18,989 bases of DNA from Evtepia sp. (GTDB taxonomy: Bacteria; Bacillota; Clostridia; Oscillospirales; Oscillospiraceae): positions 1 through 18,989 of the forward strand of contig JAHHRP010000021.1 in assembly GCA_020025735.1 (NCBI GenBank), read 5' to 3'. Under the pieces are notes generated by a model. The model ran no database searches. It was given only the letters and a program-made list of their open reading frames with translations, and was not told where the DNA came from. The first letter of the stretch is position 1; every line of letters begins with the position of its first letter. Position numbers and translations under genes: made by a program. Shown in pieces: positions 7,177 to 14,089 of this stretch.

Positions 7177-8520
7177 TCAACAGTATAAAAGTTGTTTTGC
7201 TTGTCGCCGCAGGTCTGCCCGGAAATCAGGATGTGCAACGGCAATGAGATTTTCTACCCGTTGTTTTACCGTCCGCTGACGCAGCTTGGCAACACCATAC
7301 TCTGTCACCACCATGTCCGTGAGGTTCCGGGAGACCGAGACAATCGCCCCTGGGTCCAGCATTGGAACAATGCGGGACAACGTCCCCTGTTTTGTGGTAG
7401 AACTTTGGGCCAGGATAGCCCGTCCTCCTTTGGAATGATACGCTCCCCAAGCAAAATCCGTTGCTCCCCCAGTGCCTGAATGTTGATATGGTCCAATGGA
7501 CTCAGCACATACCTGCCCTGTCAGATCAATTTGAAGAGACGCATTGACCGAAACCACATTGTCATTCTGGGCAATGACATAGGGATCATTGGTGTAGCGG
7601 CTCCGTCGCACCACTAATCTGGGATGTTGGTCTACAAAGTCATAAAGAAACGCATCTCCAGAAATAAACGATCCGACTGTGATCCCTTTATCAATGCGTT
7701 TGCATCGGTTGGTCACCGCCCCACAAACCATCAGATGGGCCATCGAAGTGCCGATCTGCTCTGTGTGGATGCCCAGATCACACTTATCCATGAGTGCAAA
7801 ACCAATGGCGTTGGGGATTCCTCCAAACCCCAACTGGATACAGTCTCCATCCCGCATCATCTCTGCCACATAGCCAGCGATGGTTTTTTCTTTCTCTCCA
7901 ATAGGCGGGTCTTGCAGTTGGAAAATAGGCTCATCCACTTCGTAGATCACATCTGCCATTGATACCGGCAGTGCATTTTCCCCCCATACCATTGGGGTGC
8001 GCGCATTGACTTCAAAGATAATCTTGTCTGCCCGGTAGAGGTTTTCCATCGTCATAATCAGGTCACAACTTAAATGGACATAACCATGTTTGTCCATCGG
8101 TGAAACCTGGGCCACGAAAACATTGGGCGCACGACAGCGCTGCACCGCCTGGGCATAGTTGTGTTGATCCACAGGAAAGTAGGAATATAACCCACTTTCT
8201 CTGGTTGCCACAGACCATCGATCAAAAAAGAAGGTATTGATGTGGAATTTTTCTGCCAAAGCCCCATCGGAAGTGATGGGATATTCATAGCGGCTAATGG
8301 TGTTCCAGCACTCCACCCCTTTCACCAACCGTGGCGCGATGGTGTGGAGATGGGATAAAAACCGTTTCGGCTCACTACCATGGGTAGACCAGGTCAAACA
8401 GTCTCCATCCTCAATGAGTTCCAGGGCCTCCTGGACGGTAGCTAGGCGCTCCTCATAGAGTTTTTGAGGGCTCTTTCCCCGATACACACCCCGTCGATAG
8501 TTTTCATACCATTTGTTCAT
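7177..8520 (-). CDS. Acetyl-CoA hydrolase/CoA-transferase family protein
   Basis: This 447-residue protein belongs to the family that includes 4-hydroxybutyrate CoA-transferase and butyryl-CoA:acetate CoA-transferase. These enzymes move CoA between carboxylic acids through a glutamyl-CoA intermediate. Visible features are GFGGIPNAIG (231-240), the catalytic Glu254 in LGIHTEQIG, and VCAESIGPYQHSGTGGATDF (337-356). The C-terminal block is SKGGRAILAQSSTTKQGTLSRIVP to VVTEYGVAKLRQRT and IAVAHPDFRADL. After the catalytic Glu, the frequent SDG-type residues are replaced by QIGTSM, so the acyl substrate cannot be named. The start ATG overlaps the stop of the MaoC-like gene by 4 bases (ATGA), implying translational coupling. 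The pair is divergent from an AraC-type regulator. Role inferred: activation or release of a short-chain hydroxy or unsaturated acid. Confidence 0.9.
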   Translation of the reverse strand: MNKWYENYRRGVYRGKSPQKLYEERLATVQEALELIEDGDCLTWSTHGSEPKRFLSHLHTIAPRLVKGVECWNTISRYEYPITSDGALAEKFHINTFFFDRWSVATRESGLYSYFPVDQHNYAQAVQRCRAPNVFVAQVSPMDKHGYVHLSCDLIMTMENLYRADKIIFEVNARTPMVWGENALPVSMADVIYEVDEPIFQLQDPPIGEKEKTIAGYVAEMMRDGDCIQLGFGGIPNAIGFALMDKCDLGIHTEQIGTSMAHLMVCGAVTNRCKRIDKGITVGSFISGDAFLYDFVDQHPRLVVRRSRYTNDPYVIAQNDNVVSVNASLQIDLTGQVCAESIGPYQHSGTGGATDFAWGAYHSKGGRAILAQSSTTKQGTLSRIVPMLDPGAIVSVSRNLTDMVVTEYGVAKLRQRTVKQRVENLIAVAHPDFRADLRRQAKQLLYC

Positions 8521-8960
8521 GGGGTCTCCCTTCCTGGCTCCACTGGGTCAATGACTTTCATATAGTGCTGGCACGTCAGCACGGTCTCTCCCCGCTGATT
8601 GGTCATGATGCACTGGCCTGTGGTCTTTTTGCGTTCCTGGTTGACATCCGTGATCCAATAGGTTGCCGTGATGGTATCCCCAAAGAAGACAGGTTTGAGG
8701 AATTTCACCTGGTCATAGCCCATGGCTAGAATATCGTGGCCGCTATCCACTCCCGCCATGCCGCTGACGGTAGAACAAAGGCTAAAAGTAAGGCACCCAT
8801 GGACCAACCGGGTCTTATAAGGCATTTTTTTGCAATATTCCTCATTGACATGGGCAGGAAAAAGGTCTCCGATGATGCCAGCAAAAAGATAGACATCACT
8901 TTCGGCAAAGGTTTTGCTGAGTGTAAATTTCTTTCCGATCTCAAAATGCAGTTCTCCCAT
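8517..8960 (-). CDS. MaoC-like dehydratase / (R)-specific enoyl-CoA hydratase family protein
   Basis: This 147-residue single hot-dog domain protein hydrates enoyl-CoA, or dehydrates (R)-3-hydroxyacyl-CoA, in characterised relatives such as PhaJ. The hydratase signature is present: Asp32 and His37 in FAGIIGDLFPAHVNEEY, spaced as in PhaJ (Asp31, His36), and LVHG at 52-55. The usual Asn of the GDxNPxH motif is Phe34, which may alter substrate or activity. Later strands include VKFLKPVFFGDTITATYWI, the typical substrate-channel region. The ATG at 8960 has AAGGAGG 7 bases upstream. It is the first gene of a two-gene operon with the CoA-transferase and overlaps it by 4 bases, so both probably act on the same CoA ester. 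Confidence 0.88.
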   Translation of the reverse strand: MGELHFEIGKKFTLSKTFAESDVYLFAGIIGDLFPAHVNEEYCKKMPYKTRLVHGCLTFSLCSTVSGMAGVDSGHDILAMGYDQVKFLKPVFFGDTITATYWITDVNQERKKTTGQCIMTNQRGETVLTCQHYMKVIDPVEPGRETP

Positions 8961-9000
8961 AAGGTTTCCTCCTTCTCTCCCTTGCCAGGCAATTGGTTTT

Positions 9001-9030
9001 ATGATAGTATCATATCATCCTTTTCTTCAA
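9001..9030 (-). promoter_or_regulatory. Sigma-A promoter of the maoC-CoA-transferase operon with an overlapping palindrome
   Basis: TTGAAG (9025-9030), 18-base spacer, TATCAT (9001-9006) on the minus strand. The -10 box is one arm of a perfect palindrome, ATGATAGTATCAT (9001-9013), an obvious place for a regulator to block or modulate initiation. The divergent AraC-type gene is the first candidate. The gap between the two genes is 124 bases. Confidence 0.5.
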
Positions 9031-9084
9031 AATACATCGGAATATTTCCCAATTATCTGGTTGTTTTTCACAAAGGAGACGCCA

Positions 9085-9990
9085 ATGCAAATTACTGAGA
9101 TCCTCACTGACCACACCCTCATGGCCTTAGACTTACGGAGCACAGCGGACTATCCCATTCGCTTCTATTTGGACATCATGGACCAGTTCGACCAGGCAGG
9201 TATCCACTGGCACTGGCACCCGGAAGTGGAATTTAACGTCATCACCCGAGGAAAGATCGAGTATTATGTGGAAAATGAACACCACACCCTCTCTGCTGGC
9301 CAAGGGATCTTCAAAAATGCTAATATTCTCCACATGGCGCAGCCTGCTCTGGAAACCCCAAATGCAGAGATGTTTTCTGTCATCCTGGACCCTGTTTTCA
9401 TTGCCCCTGTGCAGAGTGTCATCTACCACAAATACGTCGCCCCCTTTTTGGGCAGTCAGGGACTGCGCAGCCTCCTTCTGTCGCCAAACATCTCGTGGCA
9501 GCAGGAAATTTTGGATACGCTTTGCCAGGCATACGACTTGAGTCAAAAGAAAACCGGTGCCTACGAACTGCATATTCATCAGCTGCTCTGTCGGGTATGG
9601 CAAGCTATGGCCGAACATATCAGAGAACTGCCACGACACGATCTCACCGCTGGCCAGCGCACCGATCAGGTCCGTGCCAAACAAATGATGCTGTTTCTTC
9701 AGACACATTTTCGGGAAAAAATCACCTTAGATCAGGTGGCTGGCGCAGCCAATGTCAGCCGGAACACTTGTCTGACTTGTTTTCGCCGGGTGCTGGGTCT
9801 GTCCCCCATGGAGTATCTCATCACCTATCGGTTGGAGCAGGCTGCCCACCTGCTCTTGACCTCAGATTTGCCTGTTGCCCAGATCGCGGATACTTGCGGA
9901 CTGGGCGATGCCAGTTACTTTGGCAAACTCTTTCGACGCAAGACAAACCTCTCCCCTACCCAATACCGACAACATAAGAGAACGATATGA
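9085..9990 (+). CDS. AraC-family transcriptional regulator (cupin plus helix-turn-helix)
   Basis: The protein has 301 residues. The N-terminal part is a cupin-type ligand domain with HWHWHPEVEFNVITRGKIEYYV (41-62) and HTLSAGQGIFKNANILHM (67-84). The C-terminal part is the double helix-turn-helix of AraC/XylS proteins: REKITLDQVAGAANVSRNTCLTCFRRVLGLSPMEYL (210-245) and LPVAQIADTCGLGDASYFGKLFRRKTNLSPTQYR (262-295). I chose ATG 9085, with AAAGGAG 6 bases upstream. A longer reading from 8914 would run through the divergent promoter region and into the maoC gene. It is transcribed away from the MaoC/CoA-transferase operon, so control of that operon by a small-molecule signal is the natural inference. 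The cupin histidines may bind a metal or sugar/acid ligand; the ligand is unknown. Confidence 0.92.
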   Translation: MQITEILTDHTLMALDLRSTADYPIRFYLDIMDQFDQAGIHWHWHPEVEFNVITRGKIEYYVENEHHTLSAGQGIFKNANILHMAQPALETPNAEMFSVILDPVFIAPVQSVIYHKYVAPFLGSQGLRSLLLSPNISWQQEILDTLCQAYDLSQKKTGAYELHIHQLLCRVWQAMAEHIRELPRHDLTAGQRTDQVRAKQMMLFLQTHFREKITLDQVAGAANVSRNTCLTCFRRVLGLSPMEYLITYRLEQAAHLLLTSDLPVAQIADTCGLGDASYFGKLFRRKTNLSPTQYRQHKRTI

Positions 9991-10059
9991 TGTTGTTGCA
10001 TCTCCTTGCTGTCTGGTTTTCAACCTGTAAAAACCATCCTCCATTTCTCAGCGTTTATA

Positions 10060-10098
10060 TACAAAAACAGACGGTATCCTGTACAGTCTGTTTTTGTA
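10060..10098 (+). terminator. Rho-independent terminator after the AraC-type gene
   Basis: A 13-bp perfect stem (10060-10072 with 10086-10098) with a 13-base loop and a five-T run in the 3' arm. It lies about 70 bases after the stop at 9990. Confidence 0.75.
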
Positions 10099-10122
10099 AG
10101 CAGCGAAGTGTGCGATAACCGA

Positions 10123-10151
10123 TTGACATTTGAAGGCAGAAAATTTATAAT
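10123..10151 (+). promoter_or_regulatory. Perfect-consensus sigma-A promoter with no gene directly downstream
   Basis: TTGACA (10123-10128), exactly 17 bases, TATAAT (10146-10151) on the plus strand. The predicted start is near 10158. The next 50 bases contain only the hairpin at 10170-10208, and beyond it lies the flavodoxin gene in the opposite orientation. No start codon with a ribosome site follows. It may make a short hairpin RNA, an antisense RNA to flavodoxin, or a long leader for the symporter at 10968. Confidence 0.7.
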
Positions 10152-10169
10152 AAAAGAAACTACCTGATA

Positions 10170-10208
10170 AAAAGTTGCGGTAGACATAGAAGTTCTACCG
10201 CAACTTTT
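10170..10208. terminator. Terminator of the flavodoxin-like gene (possibly bidirectional)
   Basis: A 15-bp perfect stem (10170-10184 with 10194-10208), 9-base loop, and T's on both sides. The minus strand reads ACTTTTTATC, the stronger side, 17 bases after the flavodoxin stop. The plus strand reads ACTTTTCATC and would end a transcript from the promoter at 10123-10151 after about 50 bases. Confidence 0.8.
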
Positions 10209-10225
10209 CATCGCCAAAGGCAACC

Positions 10226-10768
10226 TTACAAGATAGAACTAAACTTAATGTTTAATTCCTTGCACCGACGATACAATTTAATTCTTTCACGGAATCGCTC
10301 TGCCGCCAAGGCACACTCCGCTGCTGTCGGGTGGTCTTTTATGATCTCCCAACGGATTTCCTTTTGTTCCGTGGGCGTATGGTTTCCTCCCTTCCCCTGA
10401 CCGTCAATCAGCGCCTGGGATACTGCTCCATTGCACACAAAGGAGCCAATGATTTCATTGTGCTCTTTCACCAGGTCCAACCCCGCTTCTACCGTCTGCC
10501 GTGCATGCACACTGTCTGCATAATAACCTAGCGTGCAGAAGATACCGACTGCTTTTCCTTTGACTTTTTTCAGCAATTCCTTCATTTCATCATTTGGCCC
10601 ACCAGAAATGCCCCAATAGCCTAAAAGGATGATATCACCATCTAACACAGGTGTTCCATCTTTTAACGCATGGATGCTTTTCTCCTCTGCATCGACTCCC
10701 TCAAAAATTGCATTTGCTACTTTTTGGGTGCAGCCGGTAAGGCTTGAATAAATAACTTGTACTTTCAT
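10226..10768 (-). CDS. Flavodoxin-like family protein
   Basis: This 180-residue protein has a flavodoxin-like fold. It starts with a beta strand and FMN-phosphate loop, VQVIYSSLTGCTQKVANAI; the loop SSLTGCT corresponds to the canonical SxTGNT, with Cys for Asn. Next comes GDIILLGYWGISGGPNDEMKELLKKVKGKAVGIFCTLGYYADS, which holds the second flavin-contacting loops (GYWG and TLGYY). The C-terminal third (GQGKGGNHTPTEQKEIRWEIIKDHPTAAECALAAERFRERI) is helical and matches the tail seen in short clostridial flavodoxin_3-type proteins. Start: ATG 10768 with AAAGGAGT about 8 bases upstream; the longer reading to 10888 covers the promoter. It is probably an electron carrier or FMN-dependent reductase, partner unknown. 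It is divergent from a sodium:solute symporter. The leader has three perfect palindromes. Confidence 0.87.
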   Translation of the reverse strand: MKVQVIYSSLTGCTQKVANAIFEGVDAEEKSIHALKDGTPVLDGDIILLGYWGISGGPNDEMKELLKKVKGKAVGIFCTLGYYADSVHARQTVEAGLDLVKEHNEIIGSFVCNGAVSQALIDGQGKGGNHTPTEQKEIRWEIIKDHPTAAECALAAERFRERIKLYRRCKELNIKFSSIL

Positions 10769-10784
10769 TGGGTACTCCTTTCCT

Positions 10785-10843
10785 GACGAATCGTCTGTTT
10801 CTTGGTACACTGCAAGTGATTCACTTGCTCTGCTTCTTGAAGC
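10785..10843. repeat. Three perfect palindromes in the flavodoxin leader
   Basis: GACGA-A-TCGTC (10785-10795), an 8-1-8 repeat GCAAGTGA-T-TCACTTGC (10812-10828), and GCTTC-TT-GAAGC (10832-10843). All lie between the predicted flavodoxin start point (about 10847) and its ribosome site. They could be operators or RNA hairpins. Confidence 0.7.
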
Positions 10844-10853
10844 TTTCGTTTTT

Positions 10854-10862
10854 ATTATACCA
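10854..10862 (-). promoter_or_regulatory. Extended -10 promoter of the flavodoxin-like gene
   Basis: On the minus strand TGG precedes a perfect TATAAT (10854-10859), giving a TGnTATAAT extended -10 element. No good -35 box is seen at 17 bases. The predicted start is near 10847, with a leader of about 80 bases. Confidence 0.55.
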
Positions 10863-10967
10863 CAATACACCAAAAAAGGGGAGTCCACTCATCCCTCCAT
10901 CCCAAAGGAACCAAATGTTTCTTCCCATTTTCTACTTTATTGCAATTAGCAATCACGAAAGAATACT

Positions 10968-12416
10968 ATGTCTACATTAAAAATTTTTTCCTTAATTGGG
11001 CTTCTGCTCTACTTCGCTCTGTTGCTTTTCACAGTGACAAAAGAAAAAAAGAACTATAATGTCCTAGATTATTTCTTTGCTGGACGTTCCCTGCCTTATT
11101 GGGCCTTATCCATCACATTCATCGCTTCCTGGTGGGGGGCAGGTTCTGCACTCTCTACCGCCGATCTTGCGTATGAAGATGGATTGGGTTCCTTCTGGTA
11201 TTACGGCGTACCGGTACTCATCTCCACGTTTCTTATGATCCTATTTGCTGCTGGCATCCGGCGTGTGGGATACCTGACACAGGGACGTATGATGGAAGCG
11301 CGCTACTCCAAATCGGTTGCAAAGTTCCTCTCTCTGCTCATTTTACTTTTCATGGTGTTCAATGCGGCCTCTCAGATGGTCGGCATCGGAGATTTTTTTG
11401 GCTCCTACCTGGGCCTGTCTTATGAGACAGCTGTACTATTGGGGACGCTGATCGTACTAATCTACTCCATGTTCGGTGGGTTTCGCGGGGTGGTGCTTAC
11501 TGATATCATTCAGTTTGTGTTGCTGCTCATCTCTGCATTCATCGTGTTTGCAGTTGGCTTCCACCAGGCCGGCGGATTGGATGGCATTCACCAGGCCGCA
11601 CAAGCTGCGGGAAAATCCAACTATCTGAATATGGGTGCCGGGATCTCAAAATACAGCATGTATGTGATTACATTCGGCTGTGCCTGGATGATCCAAGCCA
11701 ATGTCTGGCAGCGCATCTCCTCTGCCCGTTCAGACCGCGATGCCCGCAAAATGACCGTGATGAGCTTTTTTGCCTATATCCCGCTGTATCTGATGGTTGT
11801 CTTTACGGGGATGGCTGGTTTTGTACTCTATCCCCAGATGCCGGAAGGTGGGGTTGTCATAGGACTGGTTATGGACTACCTATCCCCCTTCGTCGGCGCG
11901 TTGGTATTTATCGGGATCTCTGCTGCAATCATGTCTACTATGGATTCTCTGCTGAACACTGCCTCCATGACACTCATCTTAGATTTGCTTCCAGAAAACG
12001 CAGATGAACAGAAACAGGTCTCTCGATCCCGTCTGGCCACCCTGGTCGTAACTGCTGTGGCATTGCTGATCTCGCTGAAAATACGATCCATTTTACAGAT
12101 TGCGTGGATCGCGTCCGATGTGATTACCACCGGCGTATTTGTCCCGCTCATCATGGGCTTCTTTTGGCGGCGCGGCAACACCTATGGTGCCCTTGCCTCT
12201 CTTGGCACAGGATTTGCTTATTGCCTCTATAACCTGATAATTACCTTTGGGGTCCCACTTCCCACCTTCTGGGAGGCACAATCGGCACAGCAAGTAATTT
12301 TGGGGGCCACACTTTCTTTTCTTGTCTATGTTGTTGTCAGCCTTGTTACACCACCAGAACAGGAAAAAGCAGATGCCTTTTTGAGCCAAGCAGGATTTCG
12401 AAAAAAAACGTCGTAA
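10968..12416 (+). CDS. Sodium:solute symporter (SSS family) permease
   Basis: This is a 482-residue membrane protein with about 12-13 hydrophobic helices, the usual size for the family that includes PutP and PanF. It imports an unknown organic solute with sodium. Family marks are DYFFAGRSLPYWALSITFIASWWGAGS in helices 1-2 (34-60), the signature GGFRGVVLTDIIQF (170-183), and STMDSLLNTASMTLILDL (323-340), which holds the Ser/Asp residues of the sodium site. The start ATG at 10968 has a weak site (GAAAGAA), but the conserved N-terminus begins here. The substrate cannot be told from sequence. It is divergent from the flavodoxin-like gene, 199 bases apart. The TAA stop lies inside the terminator stem that follows. 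Confidence 0.93.
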   Translation: MSTLKIFSLIGLLLYFALLLFTVTKEKKNYNVLDYFFAGRSLPYWALSITFIASWWGAGSALSTADLAYEDGLGSFWYYGVPVLISTFLMILFAAGIRRVGYLTQGRMMEARYSKSVAKFLSLLILLFMVFNAASQMVGIGDFFGSYLGLSYETAVLLGTLIVLIYSMFGGFRGVVLTDIIQFVLLLISAFIVFAVGFHQAGGLDGIHQAAQAAGKSNYLNMGAGISKYSMYVITFGCAWMIQANVWQRISSARSDRDARKMTVMSFFAYIPLYLMVVFTGMAGFVLYPQMPEGGVVIGLVMDYLSPFVGALVFIGISAAIMSTMDSLLNTASMTLILDLLPENADEQKQVSRSRLATLVVTAVALLISLKIRSILQIAWIASDVITTGVFVPLIMGFFWRRGNTYGALASLGTGFAYCLYNLIITFGVPLPTFWEAQSAQQVILGATLSFLVYVVVSLVTPPEQEKADAFLSQAGFRKKTS

Positions 12417-12458
12417 AAGAACAGACCGAGGAACTGCTCCTCGGTCTGTTCTTTTACG
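12402..12458. terminator. Bidirectional terminator between symporter and DUF368 gene
   Basis: A perfect 21-bp stem (12412-12432 with 12438-12458) with a 5-base loop. On the minus strand it is followed by a run of eight T's (complement of the A's at 12402-12409), making a strong terminator for the DUF368 gene. On the plus strand the T's lie in the 3' arm (TTCTTTTACG). The symporter stop codon (12414-12416) is inside the 5' arm. Confidence 0.88.
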
Positions 12459-12553
12459 CTCTTTGTCTATTTCGAGATAGAAAAACGAGGGTTCCATCCC
12501 CCCTGTCAGCTCCTGAGTTTCTTACACCAATATTGCTAGTCACACTTAAAAAT

Positions 12554-13402
12554 TCAACTGATATCAGAGGACTGAGAACGAGATCGCTTTTGCATCCGCT
12601 CCATTCCCCAAGAAATAAGTAGCCCGGCACTCAAGCACAAAACCACCATTGCCACTTGCTGTCCACCTGAAAACGTCACCGGTAAGATGAGCAGGGTAGA
12701 TGAGAGAACAAACCCCAACAACATCCGGGTCATGCCCGCAGCATGACGTTCCATCATCCGTGCCACTGCCCGTGCCAACAGGAAGATGGCCGCTAGAAAC
12801 CCCACACCCAACGGGAGAAGGACTGACAGATCAAACTGGGAGATTCCCTCTGCCATGGGCTGATATAGCCCCATGAACAACAGCACCGAAGAGGAGCTCA
12901 AGCCTGGCAGGATCATACTCAAAGCCCAAACTGCCCCGCAAAAAATGTACCATCCGATGCTGGGTTCCACATGACCACCCAATCCTGACTCCAACAAGCT
13001 TAACAGCACAAATGAGGCCACTAAGGACAACACAAAACCTGTCCAACCTCGGCGGCTTCCCCGTCCTTCCGTCTTTTCCATCAGGCCCGGGATCGTACCA
13101 CAGATGAGTCCAGCAAACAGTGCTGTAGTCCCTACCGCCGCCACCCGCAGCAGATACTCCACCACACCAGCCAGAAGGAAGAAGCCAGCTCCACATCCCA
13201 ACAACAAGGGCAACAGCAAACGGAGGTTCTTTCTCAGTGATCGCAGTGGATGGGCAAAGAGCGCCACCATAGGTTCATACAGGCCAAAAGCCATACACAG
13301 CACACCCCCACTAATCCCTGGCAGGATGGCCCCGGTACCAATGACGATTCCCTGTAAAAACAGCAAAAGTGGCCGCAGCTGCGGCAGGTATTCTTTGGAC
13401 AT
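12554..13402 (-). CDS. DUF368 family membrane protein (PopT-type polyprenyl-phosphate translocase)
   Basis: This 282-residue integral membrane protein has two internal repeats, each with the DUF368 motif: GTGAILPGISGGVLCMAFGLYE (PGISGG at 28-33) and MILPGLSSSSVLLFMGLYQPM (PGLSSS at 166-171). About eight hydrophobic helices are visible. DUF368 proteins such as PopT have been linked to recycling undecaprenyl phosphate across the membrane for cell wall synthesis. In the second repeat the usual GG/GS is SSS. Start choice is uncertain: ATG 13402 gives the normal N-terminus, while GTG 13423 is a possible longer start; neither has a perfect ribosome site. A sigma-A promoter at 13464-13492 and the terminator at 12402-12458 make it a single-gene unit. 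Confidence 0.9.
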   Translation of the reverse strand: MSKEYLPQLRPLLLFLQGIVIGTGAILPGISGGVLCMAFGLYEPMVALFAHPLRSLRKNLRLLLPLLLGCGAGFFLLAGVVEYLLRVAAVGTTALFAGLICGTIPGLMEKTEGRGSRRGWTGFVLSLVASFVLLSLLESGLGGHVEPSIGWYIFCGAVWALSMILPGLSSSSVLLFMGLYQPMAEGISQFDLSVLLPLGVGFLAAIFLLARAVARMMERHAAGMTRMLLGFVLSSTLLILPVTFSGGQQVAMVVLCLSAGLLISWGMERMQKRSRSQSSDIS

Positions 13403-13463
13403 AGCAACGCTCACTTTCTCCACAGCCTTTGGATTTCTTCCCTAGCATGGATGGTTCTCTTTT

Positions 13464-13492
13464 AGGATAGTACATCTTTTCACATCTGTCAA
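13464..13492 (-). promoter_or_regulatory. Sigma-A promoter of the DUF368 gene
   Basis: Perfect TTGACA (13487-13492), 17-base spacer, TATCCT (13464-13469) on the minus strand. The predicted start is near 13457, about 55 bases before the ATG at 13402. Confidence 0.78.
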
Positions 13493-13545
13493 TTCCTTCC
13501 ACTAAATAAGTTTCCTCTGTCCGTCAAAGCAGAGCATCCATAAGC

Positions 13546-13593
13546 AAAAAACGTGATGAGGAATTACACTGCAACAATTCCTCATCACGTTTT
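13546..13593 (-). terminator. Rho-independent terminator of the fapA-cheX-cheY operon
   Basis: A perfect 18-bp stem (13548-13565 with 13576-13593), a 10-base loop, and T's on the minus strand (complement of A's 13546-13551). It begins 37 bases after the response regulator stop and ends the chemotaxis operon. Confidence 0.86.
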
Positions 13594-13629
13594 CACTTTA
13601 ATGGTACCGATAACGAAAACACCAACAAT

Positions 13630-13998
13630 TTAAGTACCTGCAAACGCACTCTGAAAGGAGATGATTACCTTTTCCCGGTCAAAAGGCTTGTACACAAATC
13701 CTTTGGCCCCAATCTTACTGGCCTCATTGATGGTGTCATCATAGGCCAAGGAGGAAACCATCAAAATCCGAGCCTCTGGGTGCGCTTCTAAGATCACACG
13801 AGCTGCCTCCAAGCCGTCCATGCCAGGCATAAGAATGTCCATTGTCACAAGGTCCGGTCTAACCTTCTCATAAAGTTCAACGGCCTCCTCGCCACTCTGG
13901 CAACAAGCCACCACCTCATAGTCAGTGTCGGCCAAGATCTTTTGCAACTGTAATTGTACAATACGAGAATCATCTACCACCATAATTTTCTTCGACAT
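13630..13998 (-). CDS. Single-domain response regulator, CheY-like
   Basis: This is a 122-residue receiver domain with no output domain. Phosphorylation-site residues are complete: Asp9-Asp10 (VVDDS), Asp54 (VTMDILMPGMDG), Ser82/Ser83 (LMVSS), and Lys104 with Tyr103 before it (FVYKPF), where CheY has its switch aromatic. In chemotaxis such proteins carry the phosphoryl group from CheA to the flagellar switch. I chose ATG 13998 with AAAGGAG 9 bases upstream; a start at 14019 would include that ribosome site. It is the last gene of the fapA-like-cheX operon, 91 bases after cheX. Co-transcription with a CheX phosphatase supports the chemotaxis role. Whether this is the main CheY or an accessory one cannot be told, because no cheA is in view. 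Confidence 0.9.
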   Translation of the reverse strand: MSKKIMVVDDSRIVQLQLQKILADTDYEVVACCQSGEEAVELYEKVRPDLVTMDILMPGMDGLEAARVILEAHPEARILMVSSLAYDDTINEASKIGAKGFVYKPFDREKVIISFQSAFAGT

Positions 13999-14089
13999 AG
14001 TATGTGGCTCCTTTATCATAATTTGAAGTCTGATTGCTCTACTTAGGACTCTCCAAGCCCTATTCCTCCCCTGCTACGGCAGGATAAGC

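Noticed and set aside
10020..10223. A 67-codon minus-strand open frame
   Set aside because: It is built from the two terminator hairpins and the sequence between them, with no ribosome site.
13999..14089. A cyclic-di-GMP riboswitch or separate promoter between cheX and the cheY-like gene
   Set aside because: Only a 5-bp hairpin (CCTGC-TACG-GCAGG, 14070-14083) and an imperfect repeat are seen. There are no GEMM motifs and no spaced sigma-A or sigma-D boxes, so it is better read as an ordinary intercistronic gap.
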